In this document: piece by piece, positions 59,684 through 64,000 of the stretch
Numbering within the stretch: position 1 is the stretch's first letter
Layout: every line of letters starts with the position of its first letter
Source of the DNA: Streptomyces pseudovenezuelae
Lineage (GTDB): Bacteria; Actinomycetota; Actinomycetes; Streptomycetales; Streptomycetaceae
Length of the DNA: 64,000 nt
Reading direction: 5' to 3'
NCBI RefSeq assembly: GCF_001513955.1
Contig: NZ_KQ948147.1
Span: 72,532-136,531 of the forward strand
Program-made: the position numbers and the translations under genes
Notes under the pieces: generated by a model
The model's input: the letters and a program-made list of their open reading frames with translations, nothing else
What the model was told of the DNA's origin: nothing
Databases searched by the model: none

Positions 59684-60142
59684 ATGGCAGACCACCTGGA
59701 AGCATCCGTCACTCTGCCGAGCGAACCCGCCTCGGTCTCCGCGGCCCGCACCTATGTCCTGAGCACACTGGCGGAGTGGGGGCTGCCGTCCACCACGGAC
59801 GCCGCCGAAACCGTCCGCCTCATCGTCTCCGAACTCGCCACCAACGCCGTACAGCACACCTTCGGGCAGTCACCCACCTTCACGGTGGACATCGAGCTGG
59901 ACCGTGACGAACAGCTGCGCATCGGGGTCACCGACAGCCACCCCCGCTTCCCCAAGCGGCTGCCCGCCGCGGTCCAGCAGGACAACGGACGGGGAATGGT
60001 GATCATCCGCTGGCTCGCCGCAGAGAGTGGCGGCAGGCTGAGAGTCAGGCCCACCCGGGAGGGCGGCAAGACCGTCTCCATCGAACTCCCGTGGACGGTA
60101 CCGGCGGAGCCGGTCACCGCCGTGGGGCAGCAGGAGCCGTAG
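59684..60142 (+). CDS. Anti-sigma regulatory factor-like HATPase (SpoIIAB/RsbW type)
   Basis: A 152-aa GHKL ATPase: VRLIVSELATNAVQHTFG (N box), IGVTDSHPRFP (G1) and QQDNGRGMVIIRWLA (G2). It is divergent from the XRE/DUF397 pair. Serine-kinase activity on an anti-anti-sigma factor is typical of the fold but not shown here. The ATG at 59684 is chosen (AGGGA upstream); an in-frame ATG at 59603 would add 27 residues. Confidence 0.85.
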   Translation: MADHLEASVTLPSEPASVSAARTYVLSTLAEWGLPSTTDAAETVRLIVSELATNAVQHTFGQSPTFTVDIELDRDEQLRIGVTDSHPRFPKRLPAAVQQDNGRGMVIIRWLAAESGGRLRVRPTREGGKTVSIELPWTVPAEPVTAVGQQEP

Positions 60143-60491
60143 AAACGTCAGTTCGACAGTGCGGGAGTCCCAGGGGCAGTGCGGGCGCGGTGACGGCTCC
60201 GGGGCGATGCGCCGGGTGCGCAGGCGTCGGGCTCTGCGGTGCTCGGAGAGCCGCGCTCGCCGGAAGCAGCCCCAAGGGCCCGGACACACCGTCAGGACCG
60301 TCAGGATCGCCTCGCCCGCGGTCACTCCAGCGGCGCGGGGCCGAGCGGTGCTGGGCGGCGGGTGCGGTCGGCGCGCACCGGCGGGGTCTCGTTGCGGGCG
60401 GTGCAAGGGCGGTGCAGGGCCGGTGCACGGGCGATGGTCGGCCATGGGGGCACGGGGGACCGCCTGAGCCCGTGTCACGCGTCCGGGGAGA
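60143..60491. other. Intergenic stretch without a recognisable gene
   Basis: This GC-rich spacer follows the ATPase gene. It has no coding signature on either strand; open frames are short Arg/Pro/Gly-rich shadows. Confidence 0.6.
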
Positions 60492-60535
60492 CCCGAGGGG
60501 GCGGCGGGAGGTCAGGTCGCCGCCGCCCCCTCGGG
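60492..60535. terminator. Perfect 16-bp hairpin, bidirectional terminator
   Basis: CCCGAGGGGGCGGCGG (60492-60507) pairs with CCGCCGCCCCCTCGGG (60520-60535) around a 12-nt loop. It lies 4 bp from the NlpC/P60 stop codon, between convergent transcripts. Confidence 0.85.
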
Positions 60536-60539
60536 GGCG

Positions 60540-61013
60540 TCACTTGACCCGGCCGTACCAGACGCTCTTCGTCCAGATCCTCTGCAGCCTGACCACGTCC
60601 CCGGTCTTGGGGGCGTGCCAGATCTTTCCCTTCCCGGCGTAGATACCGACGTGGTAGACGTTCGAACCCGAGTGGAAGAACACCAGGTCGCCGGCCTTGC
60701 GGCTGCCAGCGCCGATGTGGCGGGTCTTGTTGTACTGCTGGGCCGCCGTGCGCGGGAGCTTCTTGCCCGCCTTCTTGAACGAGTACAGCGTGAGCCCTGA
60801 GCAGTCGAAGCGGCGGGGCCCGGTGGCGCCGTACTTGTACGGCAAGCCCTTCTTCGATGCCGCTACCTTGAGCGCCTTCGTCGCCGGCGTCGCGGCGGCG
60901 GCGTCGGCTGCGACACCCGGGACCACGACGGAGCCGCCCACGGCGGCGATGGCGAAGGCCGAGGCCGTACCGGCCCGGACCATCAGCGACGGGACACGAT
61001 TGAGCGCAGTCAT
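60540..61013 (-). CDS. Secreted NlpC/P60 cell-wall hydrolase
   Basis: A 157-aa protein with a signal peptide (hydrophobic AGTASAFAIAAVGGSVVV, cleavage near AADAAAA). An NlpC/P60 domain follows: Cys in RRFDCSGLTLYSFKKAG, His in VYHVGIYAGKG and a third residue in WHAPKTGD. It cleaves D-gamma-glutamyl-diaminopimelate-type bonds in peptidoglycan stems. The ATG at 61013 has GAAGGG upstream. The conserved RNA leader upstream suggests c-di-AMP control. Confidence 0.88.
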   Translation of the reverse strand: MTALNRVPSLMVRAGTASAFAIAAVGGSVVVPGVAADAAAATPATKALKVAASKKGLPYKYGATGPRRFDCSGLTLYSFKKAGKKLPRTAAQQYNKTRHIGAGSRKAGDLVFFHSGSNVYHVGIYAGKGKIWHAPKTGDVVRLQRIWTKSVWYGRVK

Positions 61014-61019
61014 GCGCAA

Positions 61020-61165
61020 CCCTTCGTCAGCCGCCTGTGAAGGATGACCTGTCGGATTCGGGCTGGCGAAGTTGCCCGGCCGCTGACGCGGCTTCACCCC
61101 AAGGGCTGCTCGATGCGGTCATGGCGTGACCGTTCCGGCGACCCGTCGTTGCTTGGGTCCTCCAC
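61020..61165 (-). ncRNA. Probable ydaO-type c-di-AMP riboswitch
   Basis: On the minus strand the leader contains the blocks GGGGTGAAGCCGC, CGGCCGGGC and GCCCGAATCCGACAGGTCA in the order and spacing of actinobacterial ydaO elements. These commonly precede NlpC/P60 and Rpf cell-wall enzyme genes. High c-di-AMP shuts such genes off. Boundaries are approximate. Confidence 0.7.
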
Positions 61166-61565
61166 TCCTGCCGATCCACTCCTGTCGACCGGTCATCCGG
61201 GCGGCGGCAGGACTCGGCGTCCGCCCGGATCGCCCCGCCGCTGCGGCGGGGGCTTGTCGTCAGACAGGGATCTTGGCGCACGGATGTCCCAAAAACCCAA
61301 TGGAACCGGGGGTTTGTGTTGTTACTCACCACTCACCCGTTCGGGTGGACACCTGACCTAACAAAGCGGCGTCGAGGGGTCCACGTGCCGCGCGACCAGC
61401 ACAGAAACTCCTCATTCCCTCCCTGAACCACGCGCGTTGCGCAACCTCGGCGGTCCCGAAAATGGAGCCGCATCTCCTGCAAATGGCGGTACGTCTTTTG
61501 GTCCGTTTCAACCGCGCTCCGGACGCCCCGTCAGACCGTGGGCGTCCGGAAGCGGTGCCGATGCG
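61166..61565. other. Promoter region of the NlpC/P60 gene; no gene seen
   Basis: This contains a perfect 9-bp inverted repeat CCCCGCCGC-T-GCGGCGGGG (61233-61251) and an AT-richer segment (about 61280-61370). Short runs such as CCCAAAAACCC suggest promoter DNA. No coding sequence is supported. Confidence 0.5.
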
Positions 61566-61871
61566 TCAATTGCCGGACTCGGGCGGCACGGTGACCCTGG
61601 CCGTACGCCGCTCGCCGTCCAGGACCCGCAGGGCCCGCGCCAGTGTCGTGGCGTGCAGTTCCCGCTCGCCCCGGCCGTGCATCAGCACCAGCGCGTCGCG
61701 CAGCTCGGCCGCCCGGCTCACCAGCGCCTGGGCCGCGCGCAGTCCGCCGTAGGTGTCCTCGCGCCGGGCCGGGTTGATACGGCCCAGCAGGTCGACCACG
61801 TCGAGATAACGGTCGATCAGCTCGCCCTCGGCGCGCGTGAGCGCGGGCAGCGGGGGAAGGTCCGGCACCAT
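61566..61871 (-). CDS. Small conserved hypothetical protein downstream of clpP
   Basis: A 101-aa mostly helical, charged protein (LTRAEGELIDRYLDVVDLLGRINPARRED...GLRAAQALVSRAAELRDALVLMHGRGERELHATTLARALRVLDG). It has no known catalytic motif. It starts 7 bp after the clpP stop codon, so it is likely co-transcribed and may be an adaptor or chaperone-like partner of the protease; this is inference from position. Confidence 0.7.
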   Translation of the reverse strand: MVPDLPPLPALTRAEGELIDRYLDVVDLLGRINPARREDTYGGLRAAQALVSRAAELRDALVLMHGRGERELHATTLARALRVLDGERRTARVTVPPESGN

Positions 61872-61878
61872 CGAGGGC

Positions 61879-62514
61879 TCACCTCGCGTCCGGTGCGGTG
61901 CGGGAGGACTTGCGGCTCGGGACGATCGCGTCCGCGAGGCCGTAGTCCAGGGCGCCCTGGGCGTCCAGGATCTTGTCCCGCTCGATGTCCGCGCTCACCT
62001 GCTCGGTGCTGCGCCCGGTGTGCCGGACGAGCAACTCCTCCAGGCGGGCCCGCACCCGGAGCAGCTCGTCGGCCTGGATGGCCAGGTCACTGGCCTGCCC
62101 CTGCACCGGCTCGCTCAGCGCGGGCTGGTGGATCACCACCCGTGCGCCCGGCAGTACGGACCGCTTGCCCGGGGTGCCCGCCGCCAGCAGCACCGCCGCG
62201 GAGGAGCCGGCCTGGCCGAGGCAGGTCGTCTCCACGTCGCAGCTGACGTACCGCATCGTGTCGTAGATCGCCGACATCGCGCTGAACGAGCCGCCGGGGG
62301 AGTTGATGTACAGCGCGATGTCCCGGTCCGGGTCCTGGTACTCGAGGTACATGAACTGCGCCATCAGATCGTTCGCCGAGATGTCGTCGATCTGCGTCCC
62401 GAGGAAGACGATCCGCTCCTCCAGCAGCTTCGAGTACGGATCCATCGACTTCTGCCCGAAGCTCGTGCGCTCATGGAACTCGGGCAGGACGTAACGGGCG
62501 GTCGGTCGGGCCAT
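61879..62514 (-). CDS. ATP-dependent Clp protease proteolytic subunit
   Basis: A 211-aa ClpP. The catalytic Ser is in LGQAGSSAAVLLAAG, His in VVIHQPAL and Asp in DIERDKILDAQGA. SPGGSFSAMSAIYDTM carries the oxyanion region. It starts with MARPTARYVLPEF, as in paralogous streptomycete ClpPs. No clpX or second clpP is adjacent, unlike the housekeeping clpP1-clpP2 pair, so this is an accessory copy. The ATG at 62514 has AAGGAGG upstream. Longer readings enter transposase debris. Confidence 0.92.
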   Translation of the reverse strand: MARPTARYVLPEFHERTSFGQKSMDPYSKLLEERIVFLGTQIDDISANDLMAQFMYLEYQDPDRDIALYINSPGGSFSAMSAIYDTMRYVSCDVETTCLGQAGSSAAVLLAAGTPGKRSVLPGARVVIHQPALSEPVQGQASDLAIQADELLRVRARLEELLVRHTGRSTEQVSADIERDKILDAQGALDYGLADAIVPSRKSSRTAPDAR

Positions 62515-62545
62515 GGGTGCCCCTCCTTTGACGTCTGTAAGAAAT

Positions 62546-62558
62546 GTACAGGATGTAC
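62546..62558. promoter_or_regulatory. Candidate operator upstream of clpP
   Basis: GTACA-GGA-TGTAC is an inverted repeat about 35 bp before the clpP ATG, in a locally AT-rich stretch with a further TGTAAG on one side. It does not match the ClgR consensus. The regulator is unknown. Confidence 0.35.
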
Positions 62559-62683
62559 GTGACGTTGGGGCAGGGGGTTCCTCGATGTCGCCGGCCGGCC
62601 CTGATCTGCGAGATTGTCGCGGCTCGCCGCGGTATGAGCGTCCGTCAATGGGTGCGGGAGGCGTGCGGCGGCTTGTGTCCGCT

Positions 62684-62790
62684 TCATGACCGTCTTCACC
62701 GACACTTGCCGCCAGGCCGGCGTCCGCCGGTCCGTGAGCATGATCGGCTCCAGCGCTGACAACGCGCTTGCCGAGTCCTTCCATCAACAG
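62684..62790 (+). pseudogene. IS3-type transposase (rve) remnant
   Basis: The translated stretch TVFTDTCRQAGVRRSVSMIGSSADNALAESFHQ is the region before the catalytic Glu of IS3/IS150-type integrase-core transposases (S-x-DNAxAESF). It has no N-terminal catalytic parts and is cut directly after ESFHQ. It is a dead fragment about 35 codons long. Confidence 0.75.
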
Positions 62791-63090
62791 GCCCGCCTCC
62801 CGCGGCCGGTCCAGGATCAGGTCCAGCACGCGCCGCAGCGCCCGGTCGCCACCAGGCGGTCCCGGAAGTCGCTCAGCACGGAACAGTCGAACCCGGGACC
62901 GGTCAACTCCAGCCCCAGGAGAACTTCCAGTCGATGCGCCCGCGCAGGGCAGTGGTCGCCTGGCGGTCCGACAGGCGGCCCTCCACGAACTGCAGCACCG
63001 ACGCGAGCGCCAACTGGTGGGGCGGCCGGGCAGGTTGGCAACGCTGCGGAAACAGATCCATGAAGTCCTGGACGCAGCGACACCTCGATC
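62775..63090 (-). pseudogene. IS1182/IS5-like transposase N-terminal remnant with frameshifts
   Basis: On the minus strand DFMDLFPQRCQPARPPHQLALASVLQFVEG...LSDRQATTALRGRIDWK is read in one frame. After a missing base near 62920, FLLGLELTGPGFDCSVLSDFRDRLVATG follows in another. RVLDLILDRPREAGLL continues in a third frame after about 62840. This is the conserved N-terminus of IS1182-type transposases. It is broken by two frameshifts and truncated against the IS3 remnant. Confidence 0.8.
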
Positions 63091-63740
63091 ACCTCACACT
63101 CGTGCCGCCACGCCGTTGCGGCCATCATCCCGCCGCCGCAAGGTCACTTGGCGACCACAGCCGAATGCGCCAACGGTGTCCTCCGGCGGGATGGTGCCGC
63201 TCGTAGGGACGGCAGAAGGAGGTCCCGTCGCTTTCGGTGGGCCTCACCTTTGCGGCGGGGGTGACTTCACGCTCGTCGGCCATGGCCAAGCCGTGCATCG
63301 TTCCCCTTGTTGTCTGTGGGGAGGCGACAGGCTCGCGGTGCGAAGTCGCGGGCGTCCCTGCGTCAGGGGCTGCGGGCGCGCTGGGGCTGAGGTGTCCGCG
63401 ATGGGCGTGCCCTCGGGGGTGCGGGTTCAAGCGGCTCGCCATCGCCGGGCTTGCGCACGTCGTAGGGCTTTTTGGAAGGCCGGAAGAGTGAGCGGGCTGG
63501 GGGATGGGGAGGTGAAGGGGGGTCGGGCAGCTGCAAGTCTATGCGTTCGCGGGCGTTGTTGATCAATGTCCTCTACGGAAAGATTGTAAGAATCCCCTCT
63601 TGAAATCGGGCATATATGTACACTCCGACCATGATTACTGTCGCTCTGACTGCATGATGTGTACGGTGGTTGGAATCTTCATGCAGCGCGCCCCGGGTCG
63701 TTGGTGACTGGGGCTCTCGTCACTCGGGAGGGATGCCGAT
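63091..63740. other. Gene-free stretch, falling GC towards the OAT gene
   Basis: No family-like coding sequence is seen. The last 200 bp (about 63540-63740) are far less GC-rich than the rest of the window, with TATATG, TGTACA and GCATGATG runs. That fits a promoter region or a boundary of transferred DNA. Confidence 0.5.
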
Positions 63741-64000
63741 ATGGGGCCTGAGGCACCGCAGGGCTTTCGTAGTCTGGCCATGAACATGGGGCTCAAGGAC
63801 GTGGACGACGACTTCGCCGTTGTCGTCTCCGAGGTGCCCGCACGGTCGGCTGCCGTTTTCACGCGATCGCGTTTCGCGGGCCCGAGCGTGGTTCTCAGTC
63901 GCAAGGACGCACCCCTGCAGCGCAGCCGGGGCATGGTCGTGCTCTCCCGGAACGCCAATGTGGCGACGGGCAGTGCCGGAGCCGCGCACGCCGACGAGGT
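63741..64000 (+). CDS. Ornithine/glutamate N-acetyltransferase (ArgJ/OAT family), truncated by window end
   Basis: Reading from the ATG at 63741 (GGGAGG upstream) gives GFRSLAMNMGLKDVDDDFAVVVSEVPARSAAVFTRSRFAGPSVVLSRKD...MVVLSRNANVATG. This is the N-terminus of ArgJ-type N-terminal-nucleophile acetyltransferases, and especially of the OAT2 (clavulanate-cluster orf6-like) branch (VFTxSRFAGPSV, ARNANVATG). It transfers acetyl between ornithine and glutamate. The autoprocessing Thr and most of the protein lie beyond the window. Low-GC upstream DNA and IS debris hint at an accessory cluster. Confidence 0.8.
   Translation, partial: MGPEAPQGFRSLAMNMGLKDVDDDFAVVVSEVPARSAAVFTRSRFAGPSVVLSRKDAPLQRSRGMVVLSRNANVATGSAGAAHADE

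Noticed and set aside
63125..63566. Short frames on both strands between the transposase remnants and the OAT gene
   Set aside because: No ribosome-binding site, no domain and biased low-complexity composition; probably decayed DNA.
1..64000. tRNA, rRNA and tmRNA genes
   Set aside because: No cloverleaf with the GTTCRAWYC-type T-loop plus matching arms, and no rRNA core sequence, was noticed on reading; a tRNAscan/Infernal run would be decisive.

Overview
The window looks like a chromosomal segment of a Streptomyces or a close relative. It has very high GC and strong third-position GC bias. GTG and TTG starts are frequent, and several genes appear leaderless. The families are typical of streptomycetes: XRE/DUF397/anti-sigma ATPase trio, ECF41 sigma factor, MocR, ROK, LAL-like LuxR, Imm21. 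No rRNA, tRNA, CRISPR array, prophage or intact insertion sequence was seen.

Layout. 1-5.8 kb: a CDF metal exporter (cut by the left edge) divergent from an ArsR repressor, p-hydroxybenzoate hydroxylase (pobA), an APC permease, a CoA-binding protein and polyphosphate kinase 2. 5.8-12.5 kb: a compact dormancy/redox-stress cluster with two tandem universal stress proteins flanking a Zn alcohol dehydrogenase, a DoxX-like membrane protein, a cNMP-domain protein, a CBS-BON protein and a DevR/DosR-type response regulator. Three near-identical 14-bp palindromes (core GGGCCGAMCGGCCC) lie upstream of its three transcription units and are the best candidate for a new local regulon. 12.7-19.1 kb: a CysRS/MshC-like protein coupled to SixA, a YigZ/IMPACT protein and the SbcD-SbcC nuclease. 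19.1-26.4 kb: an Lrp/rhodanese divergon, an orphan Imm21 protein, a 0.8-kb minisatellite island, a DUF885 peptidase-like protein, an Lrp/methionine gamma-lyase-type divergon and an ACT-GNAT protein.

26.5-38.9 kb: a Tat-exported PhoD phosphatase with a PHO box, a MocR/EamA divergon, an alpha/beta hydrolase divergent from an ECF41 sigma factor, a HutC-type GntR regulator with a dre-like operator convergent with a ROK regulator, and a two-component system divergent from an ABC exporter. 38.9-50.8 kb: Mug glycosylase, PurB, DUF4326, an SGNH hydrolase, two CNNM/CBS transporters, a GNAT/F420-type oxidoreductase pair, a MacB/FtsX-type ABC exporter, a ribbon-helix-helix/degenerate-Fic toxin-antitoxin pair and a methyltransferase. 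50.9-58.3 kb: a secreted lipase divergent from a large LuxR regulator, then biotin synthesis (bioB-bioA-bioD divergent from bioF). 58.4-64 kb: the XRE/DUF397/anti-sigma trio, an NlpC/P60 hydrolase behind a probable c-di-AMP (ydaO) riboswitch, an orphan clpP operon, a graveyard of two transposase remnants, and the start of an ArgJ/OAT-family acetyltransferase cut by the right edge.

Two intergenic stretches (9.5-10.4 kb and 20.7-21.5 kb) are non-coding islands of short degenerate repeats with strong strand bias.
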